64,000 bases of DNA, from positions 186,001-250,000 of the forward strand of contig NZ_WMBT01000005.1 in assembly GCF_009708075.1 (NCBI RefSeq), written 5' to 3'. Below the pieces are notes generated by a model. The model was not told the DNA's origin, ran no database searches, and worked only from the letters and a program-made list of their open reading frames with translations. This DNA is from Paracoccus lichenicola. GTDB lineage: Bacteria; Pseudomonadota; Alphaproteobacteria; Rhodobacterales; Rhodobacteraceae. Each line of letters begins with the position of its first letter. The first letter of the stretch is position 1. The position numbers were made by a program, and so were the translations under genes. Positions 1 to 9,039 of this stretch are shown piece after piece.

Positions 1-338
1 CGAATCATGGGGGCAGCAGGCCACGCCGCAAGGCGCCAGGAAAACCGGCCCGGAACTCCCCCCGGACGCGGACGTTCGGCCCACACGTGGATAACCCGAA
101 GGCTGCAAACGGCAGATCTGTGGAGAAGTCACCAGCAGGCTGACGATCCCCATATTTATCCACATATCATGCTGTTGATTTCATGTAATTTTCGTATTAT
201 TCGGGGCCTTAATCCCGATCTTATCCACAAGGCCGGTCATCGTGGGCGGATCGGGGGATTTCTTCTTTATCCTTTTGTCCACAGGCCCTACATCAACATC
301 ATCCTTTATTCTTCTCTTTATTATTAAGAAGGGTGCCG
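1..338. other. oriC: Candidate chromosomal replication origin (oriC) with DnaA boxes
   Basis: This gene-free stretch is clearly more AT-rich than the rest of the window, especially from 150 to 330. Two perfect DnaA boxes (TTATCCACA) lie at 156-164 and 221-229. Three one-mismatch boxes lie at 86-94 (reverse, TTATCCACG), 119-127 (reverse, TTCTCCACA) and 275-283 (TTGTCCACA). In alphaproteobacteria the origin is found near hem genes and the parAB/gidAB block, which follows directly here with two parS sites. No convincing ORF fills the region; the short frame at 7-327 has no family features. The left part of the origin may lie outside the window. Confidence 0.65.
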
Positions 339-782
339 ATGACGGACTGGCTTGCGCCGCTCTATCCCTATGCCAAGGCGTTCCATGTCATGGCGGTGAT
401 TTCCTGGATGGCCGGGCTGTTCTATCTGCCCCGGCTGTTCGTCTATCACGCCGAACGGGGACAGGCGCCCGAGCCATCGGGCAGCTTCGTCATCATGGAA
501 GACAAGCTTCTGCGTCTGATCATGAACCCGGCCATGATCGCGACCTGGATCAGCGGGCTGACCCTGGTGCTGACGCCCGGCATCGTGGACTGGTCGATGG
601 TCTGGCCCTGGACCAAGGCTGCCTGCGTGCTGGGGATGACCTGGTTCCACATGTGGTGCGCGGGCCAGCGGCGCGTCCTGCTGGCCGGGGGGGGCCATCC
701 CGGGCGGCGCTATCGCATGATGAACGAGGTGCCGACGCTGCTGATGGCGGGCATCGTGCTGTCGGTGATCGTCAAGTTCTGA
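339..782 (+). CDS. hemJ: Protoporphyrinogen IX oxidase HemJ
   Basis: A 147-residue integral membrane protein of the HemJ family, which oxidises protoporphyrinogen IX to protoporphyrin IX, the penultimate step of heme synthesis. About four hydrophobic helices are visible. The N-terminal helix carries the conserved His16 (AFHVMAV), and the family-typical WMAGLFYLPRLF follows. Length matches the family (about 140-150). ATG 339 is preferred over GTG 333 because AAGAAGGG at 326-333 is then ideally spaced. It is the first gene after the putative origin and is transcribed towards rho. Confidence 0.9.
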   Translation: MTDWLAPLYPYAKAFHVMAVISWMAGLFYLPRLFVYHAERGQAPEPSGSFVIMEDKLLRLIMNPAMIATWISGLTLVLTPGIVDWSMVWPWTKAACVLGMTWFHMWCAGQRRVLLAGGGHPGRRYRMMNEVPTLLMAGIVLSVIVKF

Positions 783-792
783 CGGGCCGTCG

Positions 793-820
793 TTGACTCG
801 GCGGTCGCCGCCGCTTATGT
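793..820 (+). promoter_or_regulatory. Possible sigma70-type promoter of rho
   Basis: TTGACT at 793-798 and TTATGT at 815-820 are separated by 16 nt, in the 129-nt gap between hemJ and rho. This would leave a leader of roughly 85 nt, where Rho autoregulation would be expected. Match to consensus only. Confidence 0.35.
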
Positions 821-911
821 GGGCAGCAAGCCCGGCCGTCCGGCACGGGGATTCCCGATTCCCATTCCATCCAGCCGCGCGGCCAGCCCGTGCGGGATCC
901 GCGGTGACACC

Positions 912-2183
912 ATGACCGAAGAACGCCTGAACCTGTCCGAACTCAAGGCCAAAAGCCCGGCCGAACTCTTGTCCTTGGCCGAGGAATGGGAGATCGAGAA
1001 CGCCTCGACCATGCGCAAGGGCGAGATGATGTTCTCGATCCTGAAAGAACATGCCGAGGAAGGCTTCGACATCGGCGGCGACGGCGTGCTGGAGGTCGTG
1101 CAGGACGGCTTCGGCTTCCTGCGGTCCACGGCTGCCAACTATCTGCCCGGTCCCGACGACATCTATGTCAGCCCCGACATGATCCGCCAGCACGCCCTGC
1201 GCACCGGCGACACGGTCGAAGGCGTGATCCGCGCCCCCGGCGAGAACGAGCGTTACTTCGCCCTGACCAAGGTCGAGAAGATCAACTTCGAGGATCCCGA
1301 AAAGGCCCGCCACAAGGTGGCCTTCGACAACCTGACGCCCCTCTATCCCGACGAGCGGCTGAAGATGGAGATCGAGGATCCCACGCTGAAGGACCGCTCC
1401 GCCCGGATCATCGACCTGGTGTCGCCCATCGGCAAGGGCCAGCGGTCGCTGATCGTGGCCCCGCCGCGCACGGGCAAGACGGTGCTGCTGCAGAACATCG
1501 CCCATTCGATCGCGCGCAACCACCCGGAATGCTATCTGATCGTGCTGCTGATCGACGAACGCCCCGAGGAAGTCACCGACATGCAGCGGTCGGTCAAGGG
1601 CGAGGTGGTGTCGTCCACCTTCGACGAACCCGCCAGCCGCCATGTCGCCGTGTCCGAGATGGTGATCGAAAAGGCCAAGCGTCTTGTGGAACACAAACGA
1701 GATGTTGTGATCTTGCTGGATTCGATCACAAGACTTGGTAGGGCCTTCAACACGGTCGTGCCCAGCTCCGGCAAGGTGCTGACGGGCGGCGTCGATGCGA
1801 ATGCCTTGCAGCGGCCCAAGCGGTTCTTCGGCGCGGCGCGCAACATCGAGGAAGGCGGATCGCTGACCATCATTGCCACCGCGCTGATCGACACCGGATC
1901 GCGCATGGACGAGGTGATCTTCGAGGAATTCAAGGGCACCGGCAACAGCGAGATCGTCTTGGACCGCAAGGTCGCCGACAAGCGCGTCTTCCCGGCGATG
2001 GACATCCTCAAGTCCGGCACCCGGAAGGAAGAATTGCTGGTCGATTCGAAGGATCTGCAAAAGACCTATCTGCTGCGCCGCATCCTCAACCCCATGGGCA
2101 CGACGGATGCGATCGAGTTCCTGATCTCGAAGCTGAAGCAGACCAAGTCGAATGCGGAATTCTTCGATTCGATGAACGCCTGA
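912..2183 (+). CDS. rho: Transcription termination factor Rho
   Basis: Rho is a hexameric RNA-dependent ATPase/helicase that terminates transcription. The 423-residue length is normal. The protein opens with a SAP-like Rho_N segment ([15 protein letters not shown]), then the OB-fold RNA-binding domain, then the RecA-like ATPase with the P-loop PPRTGKT at residues 184-190 and a Walker B region near [14 protein letters not shown] 912 was chosen because [12 protein letters not shown] is the normal family N-terminus; an upstream in-frame ATG at 819 would add 31 unrelated residues. It is followed after 10 nt by mnmE. Confidence 0.97.
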   Translation: MTEERLNLSELKAKSPAELLSLAEEWEIENASTMRKGEMMFSILKEHAEEGFDIGGDGVLEVVQDGFGFLRSTAANYLPGPDDIYVSPDMIRQHALRTGDTVEGVIRAPGENERYFALTKVEKINFEDPEKARHKVAFDNLTPLYPDERLKMEIEDPTLKDRSARIIDLVSPIGKGQRSLIVAPPRTGKTVLLQNIAHSIARNHPECYLIVLLIDERPEEVTDMQRSVKGEVVSSTFDEPASRHVAVSEMVIEKAKRLVEHKRDVVILLDSITRLGRAFNTVVPSSGKVLTGGVDANALQRPKRFFGAARNIEEGGSLTIIATALIDTGSRMDEVIFEEFKGTGNSEIVLDRKVADKRVFPAMDILKSGTRKEELLVDSKDLQKTYLLRRILNPMGTTDAIEFLISKLKQTKSNAEFFDSMNA

Positions 2184-2193
2184 CGGGACCGCC

Positions 2194-3459
2194 ATGGACC
2201 TGATCTATGCCGAAGCCACCCCGTCGGGACGGGGTGGCGTTTCCGTTGTCCGCATCAGCGGAGAGGGTGCGAAGTCCGTGGCCGAACGCATGGCGGGACC
2301 CTTGCCAAAGGCGCGCCATGCCTATCTGCGCGAAATCCTGGATGGCGACGATCTTCTGGACCGCGCCCTGGTCATGTGGTTCGAGGCCGGACGCAGCTTC
2401 ACGGGCGAAGAGGTCGTGGAAATCCACCTGCACGGCGCCCCGGTCATCGTCAGGCGATTGGGACAGGTGCTGAGGGCGCAGGGTCTGCGGATGGCTGAAG
2501 CCGGAGAGTTCACCAGGCGCGCCTTCTTGCACGGCAAGATGGATCTGTCCGAGGTCGAGGGATTGGGCGATCTTCTGGCCGCCGAAACCGAATCGCAACG
2601 CCTTGCCGCCTTGCGGATGAGCCATGGGGAACTGGCGCGCAAGGCCGATGGCTGGCGCTCGTTGCTGATCCGGGCGAGCGCCCTGGTGGAAAGCAGCGTC
2701 GATTTCGCCGACGAAGACGTTCCCGAGAAGGTGCCGGACGAGGTTTTTGGACTGCTGGACGAATTCAAGGCCGAACTGGATTTTCAGATCGGCGGCTATG
2801 CCGCGGCCGAACGCGTCCGCAACGGTTTTGAAGTCGCCATCATCGGTCCTCCCAATGCCGGAAAGTCCAGCCTGATCAACCGCATAGCGCGTCGCGAGGT
2901 CGCCCTTGTGTCGGACATCGCAGGCACGACGCGGGACATCATCGAACTGCGCCTGGATCTGCGCGGGCTGGCCGTCACGCTGCTGGACACGGCAGGCTTG
3001 CGAGATGCCCGGGATGAACTGGAAAGCCGCGGCATCGACCGGGCGCGCCATCGGGCAGAGGCCGCGGATCTGCGCTTGCACCTGTCGCCACATGGAAAGG
3101 CCGACAGCAGCCTTTGGCAAGACGGCGATCTGGTCGTCGCAAGCAAGGCCGACTTGCATCCGCATGTGGACGGCCTTTCGGTGTCCTCGGTGACGGGGAC
3201 AGGACTTGATCAGGTCCTGGACGGGATCTTCGACATCCTGTCACAAAAGGCAGCGGGTGCCGCCTTGATCAGTCGGGAAAGGCAACTGAACGCCCTGTTG
3301 GCGGCACGGGCAGTAATTGAGGATGTTCATGGCCTTGAAGCGGAACTGCTTGCCGAAGCGATCCGCCAGGCGGCGGCGTCTCTCGATCATTTGCTTGGCA
3401 GAATCGGCGCCGAGGATTATCTGGAGGTCATCTTTACCTCCTTCTGTATCGGGAAATAG
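2194..3459 (+). CDS. mnmE: tRNA uridine-5-carboxymethylaminomethyl modification GTPase MnmE
   Basis: MnmE works with MnmG to modify U34 of certain tRNAs. The 421-residue protein has the N-terminal tetrahydrofolate-binding domain (start MDLIYAEATPSGRGG), a helical domain with the G domain inserted (GPPNAGKSS at 218-226, DIAGTTRD, DTAGLRD), and the C-terminal CIGK tail bearing the essential cysteine. Its stop TAG is immediately followed by the GTG start of mnmG, so the two partner genes are translationally coupled. Slightly short for the family but all motifs are present. Confidence 0.97.
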   Translation: MDLIYAEATPSGRGGVSVVRISGEGAKSVAERMAGPLPKARHAYLREILDGDDLLDRALVMWFEAGRSFTGEEVVEIHLHGAPVIVRRLGQVLRAQGLRMAEAGEFTRRAFLHGKMDLSEVEGLGDLLAAETESQRLAALRMSHGELARKADGWRSLLIRASALVESSVDFADEDVPEKVPDEVFGLLDEFKAELDFQIGGYAAAERVRNGFEVAIIGPPNAGKSSLINRIARREVALVSDIAGTTRDIIELRLDLRGLAVTLLDTAGLRDARDELESRGIDRARHRAEAADLRLHLSPHGKADSSLWQDGDLVVASKADLHPHVDGLSVSSVTGTGLDQVLDGIFDILSQKAAGAALISRERQLNALLAARAVIEDVHGLEAELLAEAIRQAAASLDHLLGRIGAEDYLEVIFTSFCIGK

Positions 3460-5328
3460 GTGTTTCACGTGAAACATTATGATGTGATCGTCATTGGCGC
3501 AGGTCATGCGGGTCTCGAGGCGGCTGCCGCTTCCGCTCGCCTGGGGGCCAGGACAGCATTGGTGACCATGCGCAAGGAGGATATCGGGACCCTGTCCTGT
3601 AACCCTGCCATTGGCGGATTGGGAAAAGGGCACCTGGTGCGCGAGATCGACGCGCTGGATGGCCTAATGGGGCGCATTGCCGATCAGGCCGGCATTCAGT
3701 TCCGGCTGCTGAACAGGAAAAAGGGTCCTGCCGTGCAGGGACCCCGTGCCCAGATGGACCGCAAGCTGTATCGCGCGGCAGCCTTCAAGGCCGTTTCCAA
3801 CAGTCCCGGTCTAGACCTGATTCAAGGCGAAGTCGCGGCCTTGACCGGAAGCGATGCGGCAGCTTCGGGCGTCGAACTTGCGGATGGTTCGGTGATGACG
3901 GCCTCTGCGGTCGTCCTCACGACCGGGACATTCCTGAACGGCGTCATCCACATCGGCGACGTGAGCCGAGCGGCAGGACGGTGGGGAGACCAGGCGTCCA
4001 ATCGTCTGGCCACCTCTCTGCAACGATATGATCTGCTGTTGGGCCGCCTGAAAACGGGAACGCCGCCACGTCTGGATGGCCGGACCATCAACTGGGACAG
4101 CCTTCAGGTCCAACCAGGCGATGAGGACCCCACGCTGTTCTCCTATCTCAGCACAGGGGTCCAGGCCCGGCAGATTTCCTGCGGCATCACGCATACGAAC
4201 GCCCGGACGCACGAGATCATACGGCAGAACCTGTCCCGTTCCGCCATGTATGGCGGGCATATCGCGGGGCGGGGACCTCGGTATTGTCCGTCGATCGAAG
4301 ACAAGGTGCTGCGGTTCGCGGACAAGGAGTCTCATCAGATCTTCCTGGAACCGGAAGGGCTGGATGACGATACCGTCTATCCGAACGGCATTTCCACATC
4401 CCTGCCCGCGGACGTGCAGCTGGATTACGTGAGAAGCATCGTTGGCCTGGAACGTGCCGAGATCCTGCAGCCCGGCTATGCGGTGGAATACGATTATGTC
4501 GATCCGCGCGCGCTTGAACCCACGCTGCGCCTGAAGACCGTTCCGGGTCTGTATCTGGCCGGACAGATCAATGGCACCACGGGGTATGAGGAAGCGGCTG
4601 CACAAGGTCTGGTGGCAGGGATCAATGCTGCCTTGGCCGCCAAGGGCCAAGAACCTGCGGTTTTCAGCAGGGCCGACAGCTATATCGGCGTGATGATCGA
4701 TGACCTGACGACACGGGGGGTGACGGAACCCTATCGCATGTTCACCTCCCGGGCAGAGTTTCGTCTGAGCCTGCGTGCGGACAATGCCGACCAGCGGCTG
4801 ACGCCGTTTGGCATTCGTCTGGGCTGTGTCGGAGACGCACGGCGAGAGATGTTCGTGACCCGGCAGCAGAACTATGAAAAAGCCCGGGCCGTGATGGAGG
4901 CGACAACCTTTACGCCCACGGCGTTGATCAAGGCCGGAATCGCCGTCCGTCAGGACGGCCAGCCCCGATCGGCCTTCGCGCTGTTGGGGCAGCCGGACAT
5001 GTCTTCCGAAGCCCTGGCGCGGCTTGTTCCGTCGATGGGCCATATCTCTCGGGACACGATGCAACAGCTTCGGAATGATGCGCTTTATCATCAATACACG
5101 GATCGCCAGGCCAGGGATGCTGCTCTGCTTCGCAGCGATGAGGCCATTCTTCTGGATGATGGCTTCGACTATGCCGGCTTGCCTGGACTGTCCAACGAAC
5201 TGAAGACAAAGCTTGTCGCCGCACGACCGGCCTCGGTGGCAGCCGCCGCCAAGATCGAGGGGATGACACCGGCCGCCCTCACCCTTCTGCTGGCGGCCAC
5301 GCGATCAGCCCGCAAGAAACGGGCATGA
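3460..5328 (+). CDS. mnmG: tRNA uridine-5-carboxymethylaminomethyl modification enzyme MnmG (GidA)
   Basis: FAD-binding partner of MnmE in tRNA wobble-uridine modification. The 622-residue length is typical. The Rossmann motif GAGHAG is at 13-18, followed by the family signature [17 protein letters not shown] near residue 50; the C-terminal helical domain that contacts MnmE is present. The start is GTG, directly after the mnmE stop. The codons for residues 2-6 (FHVKH) are formed by a perfect parS palindrome at 3461-3476, so the N-terminus is shared between coding and centromere function. The stop overlaps the rsmG start (ATGA). Confidence 0.97.
   Translation: MFHVKHYDVIVIGAGHAGLEAAAASARLGARTALVTMRKEDIGTLSCNPAIGGLGKGHLVREIDALDGLMGRIADQAGIQFRLLNRKKGPAVQGPRAQMDRKLYRAAAFKAVSNSPGLDLIQGEVAALTGSDAAASGVELADGSVMTASAVVLTTGTFLNGVIHIGDVSRAAGRWGDQASNRLATSLQRYDLLLGRLKTGTPPRLDGRTINWDSLQVQPGDEDPTLFSYLSTGVQARQISCGITHTNARTHEIIRQNLSRSAMYGGHIAGRGPRYCPSIEDKVLRFADKESHQIFLEPEGLDDDTVYPNGISTSLPADVQLDYVRSIVGLERAEILQPGYAVEYDYVDPRALEPTLRLKTVPGLYLAGQINGTTGYEEAAAQGLVAGINAALAAKGQEPAVFSRADSYIGVMIDDLTTRGVTEPYRMFTSRAEFRLSLRADNADQRLTPFGIRLGCVGDARREMFVTRQQNYEKARAVMEATTFTPTALIKAGIAVRQDGQPRSAFALLGQPDMSSEALARLVPSMGHISRDTMQQLRNDALYHQYTDRQARDAALLRSDEAILLDDGFDYAGLPGLSNELKTKLVAARPASVAAAAKIEGMTPAALTLLLAATRSARKKRA
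3461..3476. promoter_or_regulatory. parS: parS centromere site 1, inside the mnmG start
   Basis: Perfect 16-bp palindrome TGTTTCACGTGAAACA, identical to the canonical ParB-binding parS site. It begins one base after the G of the mnmG GTG start codon. parA and parB lie about 2.4 kb downstream, so the cognate binding protein is encoded nearby. Confidence 0.95.
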
Positions 5329-5921
5329 GTGTTTCACGTGAAACATCCTCTCGGTTGCAGGCCTATGCAGAACTGCTGCGCCATTGGAACAGCCGCATCA
5401 ATCTGGTTGCGCCAGGCTCGCTGAGCGAGCTGCAGACACGGCATATCGACGATTGTCTTCAGGTCGCGGATCTGATCCAGGACGGCACGGGACACTGGGT
5501 CGATCTGGGCAGCGGAGGGGGATTGCCTGGCCTTGTGCTGGCCATCGCGAAGGCCGACACGGACATCTCCTTCACTCTTGTCGAAAGCGACCAGCGGAAG
5601 GCTGCCTTTTTGCGCACGGTTGTCCGCGAACTGGATTTGACCAGGGTGAAGGTGGTCTCTCGGCGGGTTGAGACCTTGCCGCCACTGAATGCTGCCCATG
5701 TCAGCGCCAGAGCCCTTGCTCCCCTGCGGCAGCTTATGGCATACCTTCACCTGCATCTTGCGCCGACGGGAACGGCCTTTCTGATGAAGGGCCGTCAATG
5801 GCAGGGCGAAGTCGAAGATGCCCGGACCGAGTGGGTCTTTGACTGTGTTGCCCATCCCAGCCGGACTCAGGAAGGCGCGGCGATCTTGGAAGTAAGCGGA
5901 GTCTCTCATGGCGCACAATAG
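5325..5921 (+). CDS. rsmG: 16S rRNA (guanine527-N7)-methyltransferase RsmG (GidB)
   Basis: SAM-dependent methyltransferase that makes m7G527 in 16S rRNA; loss is linked to low-level streptomycin resistance in other bacteria. The 198 residues include the SAM-binding loop [12 protein letters not shown] at 59-70 and SARALAPL further on, both family hallmarks. ATG 5325 overlaps the mnmG stop (ATGA), and codons 2-7 (SVSRET) come from the second parS palindrome. Its 3' end overlaps parA by 14 nt. Confidence 0.95.
   Translation: MSVSRETSSRLQAYAELLRHWNSRINLVAPGSLSELQTRHIDDCLQVADLIQDGTGHWVDLGSGGGLPGLVLAIAKADTDISFTLVESDQRKAAFLRTVVRELDLTRVKVVSRRVETLPPLNAAHVSARALAPLRQLMAYLHLHLAPTGTAFLMKGRQWQGEVEDARTEWVFDCVAHPSRTQEGAAILEVSGVSHGAQ
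5330..5345. promoter_or_regulatory. parS: parS centromere site 2, inside the rsmG start
   Basis: Second perfect TGTTTCACGTGAAACA palindrome, 1,869 bp from the first. It is read through as codons 2-7 of rsmG. Two identical sites flanking mnmG and next to parAB make a ParB-loading centromere very likely. Confidence 0.95.
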
Positions 5922-6693
5922 CGTCGTTGCCATCGCCAACCAGAAGGGTGGGGTCGGAAAGACCACAACCGCGATCAATCTGGGCGCGGCCCTGGCGATG
6001 GATGGTCATCCGACGATCCTGATTGATCTGGACCCGCAGGGCAATGCCTCGACAGGTCTGGGGATCGGTGTCGAGCAGCGTCAAAGGACCGTTTACGACC
6101 TTCTGGCCGGGTCAGAGTCCCTGACCGATTGCCTGATGGCCACGGATATTCCCGACCTCAGCATCGTTCCCGCGACCTCCGACCTGTCATCGGCCGATGT
6201 GGATCTGGCACAGACCAGGGACCGCACCAGGCTCTTGCACCGCAAGCTTCAGGATGCGCCGAAAGGCAGCATCATCCTGATCGATTGCCCCCCGGCCCTG
6301 GGGCTTCTGACGCTGAATGCCATGGTCGCTGCCGATGGGGTTCTGGTGCCGCTGCAGGCCGAATTCTACGCCCTCGAGGGGCTTTCGCAACTGTTGACCA
6401 CGATCAAGCATGTCCGGCAAGGCGGAAACCCGGATTTGCGCGTCAACGGCGTTCTTCTGACGATGTCCGATTCCCGCAACAATCTGTCCCAGCAGGTCGA
6501 GGCCGATGCCCGCGCGACCCTGGGGGATCTGGTCTTTCCCACGATCATTCCCCGCAACGTCCGCGTGTCCGAGGCACCCTCCTTCGCGCAGCCGGTGCTG
6601 CTTTATGACCCCGCGTCCAAGGGCAGCGCCGCCTATCGCCAGTTCGCACGCGAATTCGCGGCCCGCTTGAAACTCGTCAAAGAGGAAGCCTGA
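5908..6693 (+). CDS. parA: Chromosome partitioning ATPase ParA
   Basis: ParA/Soj-type Walker ATPase that moves ParB-parS complexes during chromosome segregation. The deviant Walker A motif KGGVGKTT is at residues 13-20, and IDLDPQGNASTG and LIDCPPALG follow. The 261-residue length and lack of an N-terminal HTH place it with chromosomal ParA. ATG 5908 has AGCGGAG upstream and lies inside the rsmG 3' end; the stop shares TGATG with parB. Confidence 0.96.
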   Translation: MAHNSVVAIANQKGGVGKTTTAINLGAALAMDGHPTILIDLDPQGNASTGLGIGVEQRQRTVYDLLAGSESLTDCLMATDIPDLSIVPATSDLSSADVDLAQTRDRTRLLHRKLQDAPKGSIILIDCPPALGLLTLNAMVAADGVLVPLQAEFYALEGLSQLLTTIKHVRQGGNPDLRVNGVLLTMSDSRNNLSQQVEADARATLGDLVFPTIIPRNVRVSEAPSFAQPVLLYDPASKGSAAYRQFAREFAARLKLVKEEA

Positions 6694-7595
6694 TGTCCGA
6701 CAGCAAACTTGCCAAGCGCGGCTTGGGGCGCGGGCTTTCCGCCCTGATGGCGGATCTGGATCTGGACGGACCAGCGGACACGAAGCCGGCAAAGGATCGG
6801 ACCCTGATCCCGATCGAGCAGATCACCGCGAACCCCGATCAGCCCCGGCGCAGTTTCGATGCGGCATCCTTGCAGGAACTGGCCGAATCGTTGCGGCAGC
6901 GGGGGGTGTTGCAGCCCTTGATCGTGCGCAAGCATCCGAAGGACGAAGGGCTTTACCAGATCGTCGCGGGTGAACGGCGATGGCGCGCGGCGCAGATGGC
7001 CCAGCTGCACGAACTTCCGGTGATCGTGCGCGACCTGTCCGACACCGAGGTGCTGGAAGTCGCGATCATCGAGAACATCCAGCGCGCCGACCTGAACGCC
7101 ATCGAGGAAGCCGCGTCCTATCGCCAGCTGATGGACCGATTCGGGCATACCCAGGAAAAGCTGGCCGAAGCCCTGAACAAGAGCCGCAGTCATATCGCGA
7201 ACCTGCTTCGTCTTCTCAACCTGCCCGATCAGGTCCAGGAATACCTGAAGGACGGAAAACTGTCCGCCGGTCACGCCCGCGCCCTGATCACTGCGGACAA
7301 CCCGGCGGCGCTGGCAAGACGGGTCATCGACAACGGTCTTTCCGTCCGCGAAACAGAAGATCTTGTGCGCAAACAGGCCAAGGACCCAAATTCTGGAGAT
7401 CAGGCCAAGACCTTGCACAGGGACACCAAGGATGCGGACACGCGTGCGCTCGAGGCCGATCTGGCGGCGCAGTTGAAGATGGCGGTGACGATCAAGCACA
7501 TGCCTTCCGGCAGCGGAACGGTCGTCATCAGCTACCGCGACCTGGAACAGCTGGACAGGCTTTGTCAGATCCTGGGCGGTGCCAGCCGGTCCTGA
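6693..7595 (+). CDS. parB: Chromosome partitioning protein ParB (CTPase)
   Basis: ParB binds parS and spreads as a CTP-dependent clamp. The 300-residue protein has the N-terminal RGLGRGLSALM tail used to stimulate ParA, the CTP-binding/ParB box GERRWRAAQ from residue 93, the ENIQRADLN motif, a central helix-turn-helix region and a C-terminal dimerisation domain. The ATG overlaps the parA stop by one base. The 3' end overlaps the convergent mocA-like gene by 31 nt. Its targets are the two parS sites upstream in the same operon. Confidence 0.96.
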   Translation: MSDSKLAKRGLGRGLSALMADLDLDGPADTKPAKDRTLIPIEQITANPDQPRRSFDAASLQELAESLRQRGVLQPLIVRKHPKDEGLYQIVAGERRWRAAQMAQLHELPVIVRDLSDTEVLEVAIIENIQRADLNAIEEAASYRQLMDRFGHTQEKLAEALNKSRSHIANLLRLLNLPDQVQEYLKDGKLSAGHARALITADNPAALARRVIDNGLSVRETEDLVRKQAKDPNSGDQAKTLHRDTKDADTRALEADLAAQLKMAVTIKHMPSGSGTVVISYRDLEQLDRLCQILGGASRS

Positions 7596-8116
7596 CTGGA
7601 AAGCAGATCGTCAGGGACATCCACGTCCCTCAGGAACTCGGGCTTCACATGGATCCGGTGCAAGCCGGGCAGGGATCGCAACAGCGCGCCGGCGCCTTGG
7701 TCGCCTGTCAGCGCCTGCACCTGTGGAAAAAGGGACCGCGGAAGCAGGGCCGGGGGACAGATCCGGTGTCCGTCCGTGGCGGCGGCAGGCGCGCGTGAGG
7801 TGGCAATCCGTTGCAAAAGGTCTGCGGTGACATGCGGCATGTCCGCCAGAACGATCAGCGCAGCCTCGTCTGCCACATGCCGCAGCCCAAGCCGCACCGA
7901 GTCCGACTGAACCCCGCGGCCATGAACCAGCCTGAATTCGGGCAGCAGTCCCGCGACAGCCGGATCGGCGATCACCGCGACGGCAGGCAGGCCCGTCCCA
8001 AGAATGGCCTCGGCCGCGTGACGGACCAGCGGCTTTCCCCGATAAGGCGCCTGCAACTTGCAATCCGGGCCGAACCGTCTTGAACGCCCCGCCGCCAGCA
8101 GCACGACCGTGGTCAC
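7565..8116 (-). CDS. mocA: MobA-like molybdenum cofactor cytidylyltransferase (MocA-type)
   Basis: A 183-residue MobA-like NTP transferase with LLAAGRSRRFG at the N-terminus, a lysine in CKLQAPY, and VLADMPHV for metal/nucleotide binding. Position at the end of an aldehyde oxidoreductase operon suggests MocA function: CTP plus Mo-molybdopterin to the cytosine dinucleotide cofactor used by this enzyme class. GTG 8116 was chosen because it overlaps the xdhC-like stop (GTGA); longer in-frame starts run through that gene. A broader XdhC-associated nucleotidyltransferase role is possible. Confidence 0.8.
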   Translation of the reverse strand: MTTVVLLAAGRSRRFGPDCKLQAPYRGKPLVRHAAEAILGTGLPAVAVIADPAVAGLLPEFRLVHGRGVQSDSVRLGLRHVADEAALIVLADMPHVTADLLQRIATSRAPAAATDGHRICPPALLPRSLFPQVQALTGDQGAGALLRSLPGLHRIHVKPEFLRDVDVPDDLLSSQDRLAPPRI

Positions 8117-9039
8117 GCAGCCGCCTCCAGCACCTCGGCCAGGACCGAGACCGCCAGGGTCCGTGGATCGCGGGCCGAGCGGATCAGGCCGATGGGTCCC
8201 CTGAGACGCTCCAACCCCTGTCGGACGCCGTGATCGTGCAAGCTTGCCAGTCGCCTGTCCCGCGCGCGCTGCGACCCTTGGGCGCCGATATAGAAGGCCG
8301 GCGACTTCAGGGCGCGGGCCAGGATCGGCGGTTCCCAATCGTGGTCGTGAAAGAACAGCACCACGGCGCTGCGGTCGTCGATGTCCAGGTCCGTCGGCAG
8401 GGCAGGCCAATGCAGAAGCCGGGCAAGCGTGCCTGCGGCCTCGGCCTGCGCGATGGTCTGCTGGTCGGGGGCCAGCAGCAGATGCGGATAGCCCGCGGCC
8501 CGGACAAGGCCCGCGAAGACGACCGCCTCGGGACCTTGGCCAAAGATCAGGAAGCGCGGCGGGGGAACCAGCAGGATGCGAAATCCCTCCGCCATGGGTC
8601 CGGTCGGACCGGGATCGCAGCGGCGCAGCATCAGGTCATGCGTGATGCACAAGCCGACGGGGTGGCGGCTGGCCCGGGCCTTGGCGATGTCGGCCAGAAG
8701 CCCGGGGCAGGGGCGGGGGACCAGCGTGATCTCCAGCCCGCCGCCGCAGGGCAGTTGCAGGTCGAACCAGGGCGAACCCTCGCCATAGCGGACCACCTGC
8801 GGCCCGTCTTGCAAGGATTGCCGGGCGTGGCGGGCAAGGTCGGTTTCGATGCAACCCGAACTCAGAGAACCGACCTGCCGGTCCCCGCAAAAGCCCATGA
8901 TCTCGCCCAGGGGGCGATAGGACGGGCCGGTGATGCCGGTGATGATCGCCAGCACGGGATCGGGGCAGTCCAGCGCGGCCGCCAGGGGATCGTCGGACAG
9001 CCCCGTCTTTCGGGTGCAAGGCGCAGGCTCGGTCCGCAT
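8113..9039 (-). CDS. XdhC/PaoD-type molybdenum cofactor chaperone
   Basis: 308-residue XdhC/CoxI-family protein that binds, protects and inserts the sulfurated molybdenum cofactor into xanthine-dehydrogenase-family enzymes. The N-terminal XdhC_CoxI domain shows GPSYRPLGEIM and GSLSSGCIE (Cys that can hold the cofactor). The C-terminal Rossmann domain shows FLIFGQGPEA. It follows the molybdenum subunit with a TGATG overlap, as paoD follows paoABC in E. coli, so the neighbouring oxidoreductase is the probable client. Confidence 0.88.
   Translation of the reverse strand: MRTEPAPCTRKTGLSDDPLAAALDCPDPVLAIITGITGPSYRPLGEIMGFCGDRQVGSLSSGCIETDLARHARQSLQDGPQVVRYGEGSPWFDLQLPCGGGLEITLVPRPCPGLLADIAKARASRHPVGLCITHDLMLRRCDPGPTGPMAEGFRILLVPPPRFLIFGQGPEAVVFAGLVRAAGYPHLLLAPDQQTIAQAEAAGTLARLLHWPALPTDLDIDDRSAVVLFFHDHDWEPPILARALKSPAFYIGAQGSQRARDRRLASLHDHGVRQGLERLRGPIGLIRSARDPRTLAVSVLAEVLEAAA

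Noticed and set aside
209..224. TTAA repeat near the DnaA boxes as a CtrA site
   Set aside because: The second half-site does not match TTAA at seven-base spacing.
7..327. ORF of 106 codons at the left end
   Set aside because: It runs through the DnaA-box region, has no family features and ends in AT-rich codons; the region is better explained as origin DNA.
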